Below are positions 45,468-53,838 of a DNA stretch of 64,000 nt, piece by piece (positions within the stretch are counted from its first letter, which is position 1; each line of letters starts with the position of its first letter). The DNA lies in NCBI RefSeq assembly GCF_007827975.1, contig NZ_VITT01000003.1; one strand, written 5' to 3'. Position numbers and translations under genes: made by a program. The notes beneath the pieces are model-generated. The model was not told the DNA's origin. It did not search any database and worked only from the letters and a program-made list of their open reading frames with translations. The stretch is from Nitrospirillum viridazoti (GTDB lineage Bacteria > Pseudomonadota > Alphaproteobacteria > Azospirillales > Azospirillaceae).

Positions 45468-45800
45468 ATGGCGGCGTTCCTGGTCTATATGACGGCGGCC
45501 TCGCGGGAAGAGGCGGAGACCATTGGCCGGGCGCTGGTGGAGGAGCGGTTGGCCGCCTGCGTCAACATCCTAGGCGCCAGCCAGTCCATCTATCGCTGGA
45601 AGGATGGGGTGGAAACGGCGGCGGAGGTGGCCTTCATCGCCAAGACCCGCGCCGACCGGTTCGAGGCGCTGACCAAGCGGGTCAAGGCGCTGCACAGCTA
45701 CGACACGCCCTGCATCGTCGCCCTGCCGGTGGTGTCGGGCAATCCGGGCTTCCTGGAATGGATCGCCGCCTCGGCGGCACCCGACGCCCCCCACGACTAG
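45468..45800 (+). CDS. cutA: Divalent-cation tolerance protein CutA
   Basis: A 110-residue small trimeric ferredoxin-like protein. It shows the family's LVEERLAACVNILGASQSIYRWKDGVETAAEVAFIAKTRADRFEALTKRVKALHSYDTPCIVALPV. CutA is linked to copper tolerance in E. coli, but its exact role is unsettled. The ATG at 45468 follows GAGAGG. Its stop lies two bases from that of the convergent CoA-binding gene. Confidence 0.95.
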   Translation: MAAFLVYMTAASREEAETIGRALVEERLAACVNILGASQSIYRWKDGVETAAEVAFIAKTRADRFEALTKRVKALHSYDTPCIVALPVVSGNPGFLEWIAASAAPDAPHD

Positions 45801-45802
45801 GG

Positions 45803-46258
45803 TCAATCGCGCGCCTGTTCCCTGTTGGGCAGACCACCGGGGAACAGGCGGGGCAGGTCGATCTTGGGGCAGCGGTCCTGGATGACCGTGGCACCCAGCG
45901 CCCGCGCCTGGGCGGCCGATTCCTCATGGCTCACCCCCAGCGGCATCCAGATATAGGGAATGCCGCGCTGCGCCGCCTCCACCACGAAGGGGGCGATGGC
46001 CGGGGCGGCGCGGAAAATCTCCACGAAGTCCACGCCGTCGGGCAGGTCGGCCAGGGTGGACACCACCGGTTCCCCCAGGATGGTGGTGCCGACATGGGCC
46101 GGGTGCACCGGGATGATCTTGTAGCCGTATTCCTGCTGCATGAAGGCCGGCACATAGTGCGAAGGCTTGGCCGGGTCGGGCGATATGCCGACGATGGCCA
46201 CCGTCTTCGTTTTCAGGAAGACGTCGCGCAGGATGTCATCGGTGATCTTCTCGCTCAT
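45803..46258 (-). CDS. CoA-binding (Rossmann) domain protein, YccU-like
   Basis: A 151-residue single Rossmann domain of the CoA-binding type. VAIVGISPDPAKPSHYVPAFMQQEYGYKIIPVHP forms the nucleotide loop, and GIPYIWMPLGVSHEESAAQARALGATVIQDRCPKID ends the domain. Related proteins bind CoA; no reaction is assigned. It is transcribed divergently from the thioesterase gene, a functional hint since both handle CoA. Confidence 0.88.
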   Translation of the reverse strand: MSEKITDDILRDVFLKTKTVAIVGISPDPAKPSHYVPAFMQQEYGYKIIPVHPAHVGTTILGEPVVSTLADLPDGVDFVEIFRAAPAIAPFVVEAAQRGIPYIWMPLGVSHEESAAQARALGATVIQDRCPKIDLPRLFPGGLPNREQARD

Positions 46259-46363
46259 GGCTCACGGGATCCTTGTACGATAGGCAGCCACGGCAGGGTG
46301 TGCAGGGTGCCTGGGGACGGGTATACCGGACACCATAAATGGGATGAGGGGAGGGGTTTTGGA

Positions 46364-46861
46364 ATGACGGACGACATGGACACGGGCCCCGACGCGTTGG
46401 CGCCCGACGCCAAGGCGGACGACAAGCTGGCGGCCATGGGCAAGGCGCCCGTCTTCACGCCGGTGGATTTCGACCGCTTGCTGGAAAAGGGATTGCCCCA
46501 GGCCCATCGCGCCGGCATCCGGACGAAGGAGATGGGGCACGGCACCATCACCCTGACCATGCCGGTGTCGGAGGACTTCCTGCGGCCGGGCGGCACCGTC
46601 TCCGGCCCGACCATGTTCGCGCTGGCCGACGTGGCGCTCTATGGCGCGGTGCTCAGCATGGCAGGGCACATCGTGCTGGCCGTCACCAGCAACATGAACA
46701 TCACCTTCCTGCGCCGGCCGCCGGCCAAGCCGCTGCTGGCCTACGCCCGCATCGTGCGCATGGGCCGCAGCCTGGCCTATGGCGAGGTCACCATCCATTC
46801 CGAGGGCGAGGACGATCCCGTAGCGCACGCGACGGGCACCTATGCGATTCCGCGGGGCTGA
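46364..46861 (+). CDS. PaaI-type hotdog-fold thioesterase
   Basis: 165 residues. The hotdog core contains FLRPGGTVSGPTMFALADVALYGAVLSMAG, the PaaI active-site helix with an Asp in ADVALYG, followed by TSNMNITFLRRPPAKPLLAYARIVRMGRSLAYGEVTIHSEG. It should hydrolyse an acyl- or aryl-CoA. The first 25 residues are an acidic tail. The ATG at 46364 follows GAGGGG; a much longer upstream in-frame extension crosses the convergent CoA-binding gene and is rejected. Confidence 0.85.
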   Translation: MTDDMDTGPDALAPDAKADDKLAAMGKAPVFTPVDFDRLLEKGLPQAHRAGIRTKEMGHGTITLTMPVSEDFLRPGGTVSGPTMFALADVALYGAVLSMAGHIVLAVTSNMNITFLRRPPAKPLLAYARIVRMGRSLAYGEVTIHSEGEDDPVAHATGTYAIPRG

Positions 46862-47146
46862 GAGGCGCACCGGGCGGTCCGCCGGGACGGTTCCGCCAAT
46901 GTCCTGGATTCATTGGGGAAACCGGAAACGGCGCCGTTTCGGCACCTCCTAAAAAATCAACGAAATCAATGGGTTTGAATTACGGGTATTATGATACCGC
47001 AGCGGTAAGCATTTGATGGACGGTGTCTTTTTCCCGTTGACACCCGACCGTCACCGACATAAAAACCGCCCACTTCGGTGCCGGTCCCAGGAGCGGTGCC
47101 CCTGGGGCCCCTTTGGGCCCGGACCTCATTTTGAGTGAGTGCGCGG
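46862..47146. other. Leader region of the rplM-rpsI operon
   Basis: 285 bases. An AT-rich stretch near 46950-47030 is the likely promoter, with a small inverted repeat GGTAT/ATACC at 46985-46998. The last 100 bases are GC-rich and could fold into a leader, but I see no known ribosomal-protein regulatory motif. Confidence 0.5.
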
Positions 47147-47608
47147 ATGAAAACCTTGTCTCTCAAGCCGTCTGAGATCGAGAAGAAGTGGCTTCTCATC
47201 GACGCCGACGGCCTCGTGCTCGGCCGCCTGGCCAGCATCATCTCCATGCGCCTGCGCGGCAAGCACAAGCCGACCTACACCCCCCACATGGATTGCGGTG
47301 ACAACGTCATCGTCATCAATGCGGAGAAGGTGAAGCTGACCGGCAACAAGCGCAGCGACGAAATCTTCTACTGGCACACCGGTTATGCCGGCGGTATCAA
47401 GCAGCGCAGCCTGGGCCAGATCCTGGACGGCAAGTACCCGGAGCGGGTCATCGAGAAGGCCGTCGAGCGCATGATCACCCGCGGCCCGCTGGGCCGTCGC
47501 CAGATGGGTAACCTGCGCGTTTACAAGGGTCCGACGCATCCTCACGAAGCGCAGAACCCCGAGGTGCTGGACGTCGGCGCCCTGAATCCCAAGAACAAGG
47601 GGGCCTAA
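47147..47608 (+). CDS. rplM: 50S ribosomal protein L13
   Basis: A 153-residue L13. Recognisable blocks are WLLIDADGLVLGRLASIISMRLRGKHKPTYTPHMDCGDNVIVINAEKV, YWHTGYAGGIK and RMITRGPLGRRQMGNLRVYKGPTHPHEAQNPEVLDV. The ATG at 47147 starts MKTLSLKPSE; a GTG four codons earlier is less likely. It is followed by rpsI after three bases, the usual pair. Confidence 0.98.
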   Translation: MKTLSLKPSEIEKKWLLIDADGLVLGRLASIISMRLRGKHKPTYTPHMDCGDNVIVINAEKVKLTGNKRSDEIFYWHTGYAGGIKQRSLGQILDGKYPERVIEKAVERMITRGPLGRRQMGNLRVYKGPTHPHEAQNPEVLDVGALNPKNKGA

Positions 47609-47611
47609 TCC

Positions 47612-48094
47612 ATGGCTCAGACCATCAACAGCCTGGCCGACCTGAAGCAGGGCGCCGCCGTCGTAACGACCGAGGCCGCTGAGCCGGCTCAGCCGAAGAT
47701 CGACGCCCAGGGCCGTTCCTACGCCACCGGCAAGCGCAAGGACGCGGTCGCCCGCGTCTGGATTAAGCCGGGCAAGGGTCAGGTCACGGTCAACGGCCGT
47801 GACATCACCGTCTACTTCGCCCGCCCCGTGCTGCGCATGATGATCAACCAGCCGTTCCAGATCGTCGGCCGCGTTGAGCAGTACGATGTGGTGTGCACCG
47901 TGTCCGGCGGCGGCCTGTCCGGCCAGGCCGGCGCCCTGCGCCACGGCATCTCCAAGGCCCTGACCTACTTCGAGCCGGCCCTGCGCCCGCCGCTGAAGGT
48001 CGCCGGCCTGCTGACCCGCGACCCGCGCGTGGTCGAGCGTAAGAAGTACGGTAAGGCCAAGGCCCGTCGTAGCTTCCAGTTCTCCAAGCGCTGA
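47612..48094 (+). CDS. rpsI: 30S ribosomal protein S9
   Basis: A 160-residue S9. After about 30 less conserved N-terminal residues comes SYATGKRKDAVARVWIKPGKGQVTVNGRDI, then VVCTVSGGGLSGQAGALRHGISKAL and the basic C-terminal tail ERKKYGKAKARRSFQFSKR that reaches the ribosomal P site. The operon ends at the hairpin just downstream. Confidence 0.98.
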   Translation: MAQTINSLADLKQGAAVVTTEAAEPAQPKIDAQGRSYATGKRKDAVARVWIKPGKGQVTVNGRDITVYFARPVLRMMINQPFQIVGRVEQYDVVCTVSGGGLSGQAGALRHGISKALTYFEPALRPPLKVAGLLTRDPRVVERKKYGKAKARRSFQFSKR

Positions 48095-48136
48095 TCCTTC
48101 AGCCGTTTGGCCCCAGTTGTTTCGACTGGCGACGGA

Positions 48137-48174
48137 AAGGCGTCTTCCCCCCGGGGAAGGCGCCTTTTCCTTTT
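48137..48174 (+). terminator. Intrinsic terminator of rplM-rpsI
   Basis: A 14-bp stem (48137-48150 with 48153-48166, one G-U pair) is followed by TTTCCTTTT. It lies 43 bases after the rpsI stop. Confidence 0.9.
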
Positions 48175-48318
48175 GGTGTTTCGCGCATTCGTGCGAGAAG
48201 GCTCTACAAAAATGCCACCAAGTGGACCTTGCGCATCTGGTGGGCTCTGGCCCACCGTCGCGGGGCCATGGGTCCATTTCAGGCCCAGGGAAGGCCGGGC
48301 CCAGGGAAGGATACACGG

Positions 48319-48933
48319 ATGCCGGATCAGAAGCCGCACGGCCGCGTGCGCCGCGCCTTGGGCTGGCGGCCCAGCCCGCAGGCCCGCCTGTGGCTGCGAC
48401 GGTTGCTGACCCCGCTGGCGGTGGCCGCGGCCTTGGCGTACGTGCTGGTCGACGTCTGTTTCCTGCCCCTGGTGCGACCATTCGCCAACCGCATGGGGCG
48501 GTGGGCACCCTTCCAGGCACTGGGCCGCTTCGTCGATCGCCTGGGGCCGCGGACCACCCTGGTGCTGTTCCTGGTGCCGCTGGTGGTGCTGGAACCGGCG
48601 AAGCCGCTGGGCGCCTTCCTGATCGCCCAAGGCAAGACACGCCTGGGCATCCTGCTGATCGTGGCGGCGGAGGTGCTGAAGCTGCTGACGGTGGAACGCC
48701 TGTTCCAGCGCAGCCGGCATAAACTGCTGACCATCCGCTGGTTCGCGCGGGTGCATGGCTGGATCGTCGGATGGATAGACCGGCTGACGGCGCTGCCTGC
48801 CTGGCGGGCTGTCGTGGCCTTGGCCAAAGGGATACGGGCGATCCTGGCGCCGGCATTGTTCGCCGCCTGGCGCCAGGCGTCGCGGTCGGCGGCCTTGGCC
48901 CGCGAACGCCGCCGTTATCGTCGCGGCGGATAG
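48319..48933 (+). CDS. Putative membrane protein of unknown function
   Basis: A 204-residue, Arg-rich protein with two or three hydrophobic segments: PLAVAAALAYVLVDVCFLPL, TTLVLFLVPLVVLEPAKPLGAFLIAQ and LGILLIVAAEVLKLL. Short basic loops containing FANRMGRWAPFQALGRFVDRLGPR lie between them. I recognise no family with confidence. The ATG at 48319 has GGGAAGGA upstream. It stands alone between the rpsI terminator and the Crp-like regulator. Confidence 0.65.
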   Translation: MPDQKPHGRVRRALGWRPSPQARLWLRRLLTPLAVAAALAYVLVDVCFLPLVRPFANRMGRWAPFQALGRFVDRLGPRTTLVLFLVPLVVLEPAKPLGAFLIAQGKTRLGILLIVAAEVLKLLTVERLFQRSRHKLLTIRWFARVHGWIVGWIDRLTALPAWRAVVALAKGIRAILAPALFAAWRQASRSAALARERRRYRRGG

Positions 48934-49038
48934 GATATTGGAACGTTTCCAAACGGTGCGTATCCAAAAGACCTAAGGCAAAGGCTCGACTATTGGGGGT
49001 CTGCCGTAGGGCATAAGGTGGCCGCCCGCCTGCGGCCC

Positions 49039-49090
49039 CCCGACAGGCAAGATGGCCCGACAGGCAAGATGGGCCCGACAGGCAAGATGG
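49039..49090. repeat. Three copies of a 17-bp direct repeat
   Basis: CCCGACAGGCAAGATGG occurs at 49039-49055, 49056-49072 and 49074-49090; the last two are separated by one extra G. The array ends ten bases before the start codon of the Crp-like gene, in its leader and ribosome-entry region. Confidence 0.9.
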
Positions 49091-49100
49091 GGTTGGGTGG

Positions 49101-49868
49101 ATGACTGTGGACGTGACAAAGGGCGGTGCCGTGGGTGGTGCGGCGGCCCGGGGGATCGTGAATGAACTGGCGTCGGTGCCGGCCTTCGCCCGCCTGGCGC
49201 CCGACATGCTGTCCGCCTTGGCGGCGGCGTGCCACATCCAGGATCTGGGGACGGGCGACCTGGCCGTCCGGCAGGGAAGTCGCCTCACCGATATCCACGT
49301 CCTGCTGTCCGGCACAATGATGCTAGTCGCCGGCAATGCCGAGGTCGGGCAGCGCCGGGGGCCGGAGACTACCTTCCTGCTGGCGGAGGCCCTGACCGGT
49401 GCGGCCGCCCCCGTCACCCTGCGTGCGGCGGGTACGGTCCGCCTGCTGGTCCTGCCGCTGGCGGCGTTGCGCGCGCGCCTGGGTGATGGGGCCGGCCTGG
49501 CCCTGTCGCTGATGGCGGGGCAGGCGGCACGGGAACGGGTTCTGGTGGAAACCGTGGCCGCCTTGCAGGACCTGTCGCTGCCCCAGCGACTAGCCGCCCA
49601 TTTGCTGAAGGAACACAACGACCGCCGCGCCGGCGGCCGGCTGGACCTGGACATGGGGGCCGTCGCCGCCGCCCTGGCCGCCACGCCGGAGGATGTGGCC
49701 TGGACCTTCACCGACCTGCGCCGCCACGGCGTGGCGCTGGAGGGCACGACGGCCCTGCTCAGGGATTTCGACGCCCTGCGCGCGCTTGCCACCCCCGGCC
49801 CGCTGCGTCGCCGCCAGGCGGAAGAATGGCCCGTGGCCATGTGGGACGTGGACGCCCCCATTCCCTGA
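49101..49868 (+). CDS. Crp/Fnr-family transcriptional regulator
   Basis: 255 residues. An N-terminal cyclic-nucleotide-binding barrel (FARLAPDMLSALAAACHIQDLGTGDLAVRQGSRLTDIHVLLSGTMMLV) is followed by the dimer helix and a C-terminal HTH (LSLPQRLAAHLLKEHN ... LDMGAVAAALAATPEDVAWTFTDLRRHGVA). The phosphate-binding FGE-x-A-L-R/S motif of true cAMP receptors is absent and there is no Fnr cysteine set, so the ligand is unknown. Three 17-bp repeats lie just upstream of the start. Confidence 0.82.
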   Translation: MTVDVTKGGAVGGAAARGIVNELASVPAFARLAPDMLSALAAACHIQDLGTGDLAVRQGSRLTDIHVLLSGTMMLVAGNAEVGQRRGPETTFLLAEALTGAAAPVTLRAAGTVRLLVLPLAALRARLGDGAGLALSLMAGQAARERVLVETVAALQDLSLPQRLAAHLLKEHNDRRAGGRLDLDMGAVAAALAATPEDVAWTFTDLRRHGVALEGTTALLRDFDALRALATPGPLRRRQAEEWPVAMWDVDAPIP

Positions 49869-49994
49869 CGACGGGCCCTGACGGCACGTGACGGTGGCAA
49901 TACGGCGCCTCAGCCATACGGGGCCGCCGTTAGACAAGCGGGGCGGGGCCGTTTAGGATCGCGAGCCTTCATTCCCTTGCTTTCGTTCCGTTCC

Positions 49995-50453
49995 ATGTTG
50001 CCACCGTCCTCCCCGCCGCGATTCCAGGGCCCGACCGTGCTGGTCGCGCCGGGGATACGCCTGGCCGAGACGGAGTTGCAGGAAAGCTTCCTGCGGGCCG
50101 GCGGCCCCGGCGGGCAAAACGTGAACAAGGTGGAGACGGCGGTGCAGCTGCGCTTCGACGCGGCCGCCTCTCCCAATCTGCCGCAATGGGTGAAGGACAA
50201 GCTGAAGACCCTGGCTGGCCGCCGGTGGACGGGCGACGGCGTCATCGTCATCACCGCCCAGCGCCACCGCACCCAGGAGCGCAACCGTGAGGACGCGCGC
50301 GAGCGGCTGTTCGAGCTGATCCGCGAGGCCACGGTGCGCCAGGCTGTGCGCCGCGCCACCCGGCCCACCCTGGGCTCACAGAAGCGGCGGCTGGACGCCA
50401 AGGCCACCCGCAGCGGCGTGAAGCGCCTGCGCGGTTCCGTCGACATCGATTAA
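49995..50453 (+). CDS. arfB: Alternative ribosome-rescue factor ArfB (YaeJ)
   Basis: A 152-residue peptidyl-tRNA hydrolase that frees stalled ribosomes without a stop codon. It has the release-factor GGQ in RAGGPGGQNVNKVETAVQLRFD, and a basic C-terminal tail (RPTLGSQKRRLDAKATRSGVKRLRG) that enters the empty mRNA channel. The ATG at 49995 is preferred to one at 49977. Nine bases separate it from the following flavoprotein gene. Confidence 0.94.
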   Translation: MLPPSSPPRFQGPTVLVAPGIRLAETELQESFLRAGGPGGQNVNKVETAVQLRFDAAASPNLPQWVKDKLKTLAGRRWTGDGVIVITAQRHRTQERNREDARERLFELIREATVRQAVRRATRPTLGSQKRRLDAKATRSGVKRLRGSVDID

Positions 50454-50462
50454 GAAACCCGC

Positions 50463-51668
50463 ATGACCGTTTCCAGCAGCCCCGACGTCATCGTCATCGG
50501 CGCCGGCGCCGCCGGCCTGTTCACCGCCATCGCCGCCGGCAAGCGCGGCCACCGGGTGGTGGTGGTCGACCACGCCCCCGAGGCTGGCGCCAAGATCCTG
50601 ATCTCCGGCGGCGGACGCTGCAACTTCACCAACGTGGATGCGCAGCCGGCGCGTTACCTGTCGGCCAATCCACACTTCTGCATCTCGGCGCTGCGCCGCT
50701 ACACGCCGCGCGACTTCCTGGACCTGGTGGAGCGCCACGGCATCGCCTGGCATGAGAAAAAGCTGGGCCAGCTGTTCTGCGACAACTCCGCCCGGGACAT
50801 CCTGGGCATGCTGCTGGCCGAGGCGGCGGACGCCGGCGTGGAACTGCGGCTGGACTGCGCAGTGCGGGATGTCCAGGGTACGGAAGGCGGCTTCGTTCTG
50901 GACACGGCGCGCGGGCGCATGACGGCGCCCAAGCTGGTGGTGGCCACGGGTGGCCTGTCCATTCCCAAGATGGGCGCCACCGATTTCGCCTATCGCCTGG
51001 CAAAGCAATTCGGCCTGAACGTCGTGACCCCGCGCCCCGGCCTGGTGCCCTTCACCTTCACCCCCCAGGATCTGGCGCGGACCCAGAGCCTGTCCGGCGT
51101 GGCGCTGGATGCTGTCGTCAAAGCCGGCAAATCAGCGTTCCGCGAAGCCTTGCTGATCACCCATCGCGGCCTGTCCGGCCCCAGCATCCTGCAGGCGTCC
51201 AGCTATTGGCAGCCGGGGCAGCCCATCACCGTCGACCTCACGCCCGACCTGGATCTGGCCGAGCATCTCAAGGCGGCCAAGCGGGCGCGTCCCAATGCGG
51301 AGCTGAAGACCATCCTGGGCGACGTCCTGCCCCGCCGCTTCGCTGACCGGCTGTGCGGGGACGGCGGCGCCAGCGGGGGAGAGGTGGAGAGCCGCCCCTT
51401 GCGCGACCTGTCGGACAAGGCCCTGGCGGCGGTAGGGGAGCAGCTGCGGCGCTGGACCGTGGTGCCGGCCGGGACCGAGGGCTATCGTACGGCGGAGGTG
51501 ACGGTGGGCGGCGTCGACACCAACGACCTGTCGTCCAAGACACTGGAGGCCAAGGCCGTGCCCGGCCTGCACTTCGTGGGCGAGGCGGTGGACGTTACCG
51601 GCTGGCTGGGCGGTTATAATTTCCAGTGGGCCTGGTCCTCAGGCTGGGTTGCCGGCCAGAGTGTTTAA
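50463..51668 (+). CDS. HI0933-family FAD-dependent oxidoreductase
   Basis: A 401-residue flavoprotein of the HI0933/BaiN group. The FAD motif is VIVIGAGAAGLFTAIAAGKRG, followed by APEAGAKILISGGGRCNFTN, LVVATGGLSIPKMGATDFAYRLA and the C-terminal GLHFVGEAVDVTGWLGGYNFQWAWSSGWVAG. The substrate is unknown; some relatives reduce unsaturated steroid-like or flavin-linked compounds. It is likely co-transcribed with arfB. Confidence 0.92.
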   Translation: MTVSSSPDVIVIGAGAAGLFTAIAAGKRGHRVVVVDHAPEAGAKILISGGGRCNFTNVDAQPARYLSANPHFCISALRRYTPRDFLDLVERHGIAWHEKKLGQLFCDNSARDILGMLLAEAADAGVELRLDCAVRDVQGTEGGFVLDTARGRMTAPKLVVATGGLSIPKMGATDFAYRLAKQFGLNVVTPRPGLVPFTFTPQDLARTQSLSGVALDAVVKAGKSAFREALLITHRGLSGPSILQASSYWQPGQPITVDLTPDLDLAEHLKAAKRARPNAELKTILGDVLPRRFADRLCGDGGASGGEVESRPLRDLSDKALAAVGEQLRRWTVVPAGTEGYRTAEVTVGGVDTNDLSSKTLEAKAVPGLHFVGEAVDVTGWLGGYNFQWAWSSGWVAGQSV

Positions 51669-51706
51669 GGTACGCAGCCAAGCCGGCGCCCCAGGGCCGG
51701 CCAATA

Positions 51707-52615
51707 TCAATCTCCACCCGCCTCCGCCCGCGCTTCCATCACCACCGGCGCCTCCAGGATGGGGGCGGCCCTAGGGCGGCGGAAGGGGAAGGCCAGCTGG
51801 CCCAGGAAGGTCAGCGGCACGGCGTCAGCGGTGCCGATATCGACCGGCGGGCGGCGGTCCGACGGCAGGTAGCGGGTGCGGAAGATCACGTCCCACAGCA
51901 GCAAGTTTTCACCATAGTTGGTGTTGCCCTCGGCCGGGATGCGGCTGTGGTGCCAGCGGTGCAGGTCCGGTGTGTTGAATAGCCAGTTCAAGCCGCGGCA
52001 ATCCATGTCCACGTTGCAGTGGGTGAGGAAGCCGATATAGGTGGTGATGACCAGCACCCAGACGATGACCTCCTTGGGCGCGCCCACCAGCACGCCCAGC
52101 GCCAGGGCGAACCCGCTGCTGAGCAGGCTGTCCACGAAATGGAACCGGCCGGTGTTCACAACCCACAGGCGGGTGACGCTATGGTGCACGGCGTGATAGG
52201 GCCACAGCCACGACACCTCATGGCACAGGCGGTGCGCCCAATAGAGGCCGAACTCCGCCACCACCAGGCCCAGAACCACCTGGGCGGCCATGGGCCAGTG
52301 GGCGGGCCAGATTCCCCCGGCGGCGGCCGGCGCCACCTCATTGGCGCCGATCACGGCGGCGAGGCTGGCCAGGAACTGGCCGATGCCCTTGTTCAGGGCG
52401 GTGTGGCTGATGTCCTGGCGCATCTGGCCGTCGCTCTTGGCCCACGCCGCCTCATAGGGCATCAGGCGTTCCAGCAGCAGCAGGGCGGCGGCCATGCCGA
52501 AATAGGTGATGTTGTAGGTTAGGATGGGATGGCCCAGCGCGTTCCCATAGGCATAACCGGCAATGCACAGGGCCAGCAGCCCCGGCCACGCGATCCAAGA
52601 AAACACCCGGCGCAT
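51707..52615 (-). CDS. Sterol desaturase/fatty-acid hydroxylase family protein
   Basis: A 302-residue integral membrane di-iron enzyme with four or more membrane helices. The three histidine clusters appear in order: HRLCHE, HAVHHS and HRWHHSR. The pattern LYWAHRLCHEVSWLWPYHAVHHS is typical of bacterial members acting on lipids or carotenoid-like substrates; the exact substrate is not inferable. The gene is monocistronic and convergent with the flavoprotein gene. Confidence 0.9.
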   Translation of the reverse strand: MRRVFSWIAWPGLLALCIAGYAYGNALGHPILTYNITYFGMAAALLLLERLMPYEAAWAKSDGQMRQDISHTALNKGIGQFLASLAAVIGANEVAPAAAGGIWPAHWPMAAQVVLGLVVAEFGLYWAHRLCHEVSWLWPYHAVHHSVTRLWVVNTGRFHFVDSLLSSGFALALGVLVGAPKEVIVWVLVITTYIGFLTHCNVDMDCRGLNWLFNTPDLHRWHHSRIPAEGNTNYGENLLLWDVIFRTRYLPSDRRPPVDIGTADAVPLTFLGQLAFPFRRPRAAPILEAPVVMEARAEAGGD

Positions 52616-52800
52616 TCGTCACCCATCGCAAGGCGCCCCGATGGTCATCGAGGACGCAGAACGGCGGCGGGGCCTGGCGAAAACCAGCCTCTGGTGTGAT
52701 CCAGTTTAAGACCGATCCCCCATACGACCAGGACCGCCCCACTATCGTTTTGCGCTCAGACCGGCCCCCGGCGCAAGGGTCTGCGTCACAGCGGAAACGG

Positions 52801-53799
52801 CTAAACCGCTGATGTTTCGGGCGCCAAATAAATCCAGGTCAACTCATGCTTGTTGTGCGACAGATGCAGCAGGCGCGAGCCGGGAATGGCGGCGAAGGCG
52901 CGGGCGCTGGCGTGGTCCGTCTCCCCCTGGAACTTCAGGGTGCAGATGAAATTGCGGGCGTGGCCGCCATCCTTCCACTGATGGACCAGGCGCAGCAATC
53001 GTTCCGGATAGCAAATGACATCGCTGCACAGCCAGTCGACCGGCCCTATCGTGACCGGATCCAGACCGAAGGCGCTTTCCCGCCGCACGGTGACGCGGGG
53101 CAGGCTGGCGATGCGCGGATCCAGCGGCGCCTTGTCGATGGCGGTGACGTCCGCGCCCAGCGACTGCAGCACCCAGGTCCAGCCGCCGGGGCAGGCGCCC
53201 AAATCCAGGCAGCGGTCGCCCGGGCCCGGCATGCGGCCGGCCAGCGTCAGCGCCTCCCACAGCTTGAGGTAGGCGCGGTTGGGCGGCGTCGCCTTGTCCT
53301 CCACGAACGCCACCTCGCCGTTGGCGAAGGCGCTGCTGCACACCGGGCTGGCGAGGATGGTGCCTTCATCCAGCAGCGTCCAGGCGCCCAGCGGGGCGGT
53401 GGGCGCGGGGGCGGGGAAGACCAGCGGCTTGGCCGAGACGTGCGGCAGCTGTTCCTGGATCAGCTTGGCTCGGCGATGGTGGCCATGCTCATACACCGCC
53501 CAATTGCGCTGGATGGCCCGCAGGCTGCGGGCGCCGTCCTTGATGGACGCGATGGCGATACGGCGGGGCTGCAGCCAGGTGTTGATAGACCAGGCAGCCG
53601 GCCGCGGCGGCGCCTGGGTGATTACCAGGCGGCCATGCACCGTGGCCGTCGAATCGGCCAGTTCCTCCAGCAAGGGCTCAAGGAAGCCGTCGGCGGCGAG
53701 GTAGGCGGCGCCGGGAGCGGGCGACTCGCCGCCGTCAAAAGACGGCGCCCCGGGAGCTGCGCTCGCCGGGGCGTTGGTTCCATCCGGATGACCGGTCAT
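52801..53799 (-). CDS. RlmM/FtsJ-like rRNA 2'-O-methyltransferase
   Basis: A 332-residue SAM-dependent methyltransferase. After an Ala/Pro-rich start and a THUMP-like region, the Rossmann core reads RCLDLGACPGGWTWVLQSLGADVTAIDKAPLDP. The K-D-K-E tetrad expected of 2'-O-methylases is visible as Lys in AYLKLWEAL, Asp in LCSDVICYP, Lys in FICTLKFQGE and Glu in HELTWIYL. RlmM modifies C2498 of 23S rRNA; whether this protein has the same site is inference. Confidence 0.85.
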   Translation of the reverse strand: MTGHPDGTNAPASAAPGAPSFDGGESPAPGAAYLAADGFLEPLLEELADSTATVHGRLVITQAPPRPAAWSINTWLQPRRIAIASIKDGARSLRAIQRNWAVYEHGHHRRAKLIQEQLPHVSAKPLVFPAPAPTAPLGAWTLLDEGTILASPVCSSAFANGEVAFVEDKATPPNRAYLKLWEALTLAGRMPGPGDRCLDLGACPGGWTWVLQSLGADVTAIDKAPLDPRIASLPRVTVRRESAFGLDPVTIGPVDWLCSDVICYPERLLRLVHQWKDGGHARNFICTLKFQGETDHASARAFAAIPGSRLLHLSHNKHELTWIYLAPETSAV

Positions 53800-53838
53800 G
53801 TCGGTACTTCTGAAAGGTCGGAAAGCGATACCCTGCCT

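Noticed and set aside
47126..49900. Long minus-strand open frame across rplM-rpsI and the Crp-like gene
   Set aside because: It overlaps four supported genes and has no domain; a GC-bias artefact.
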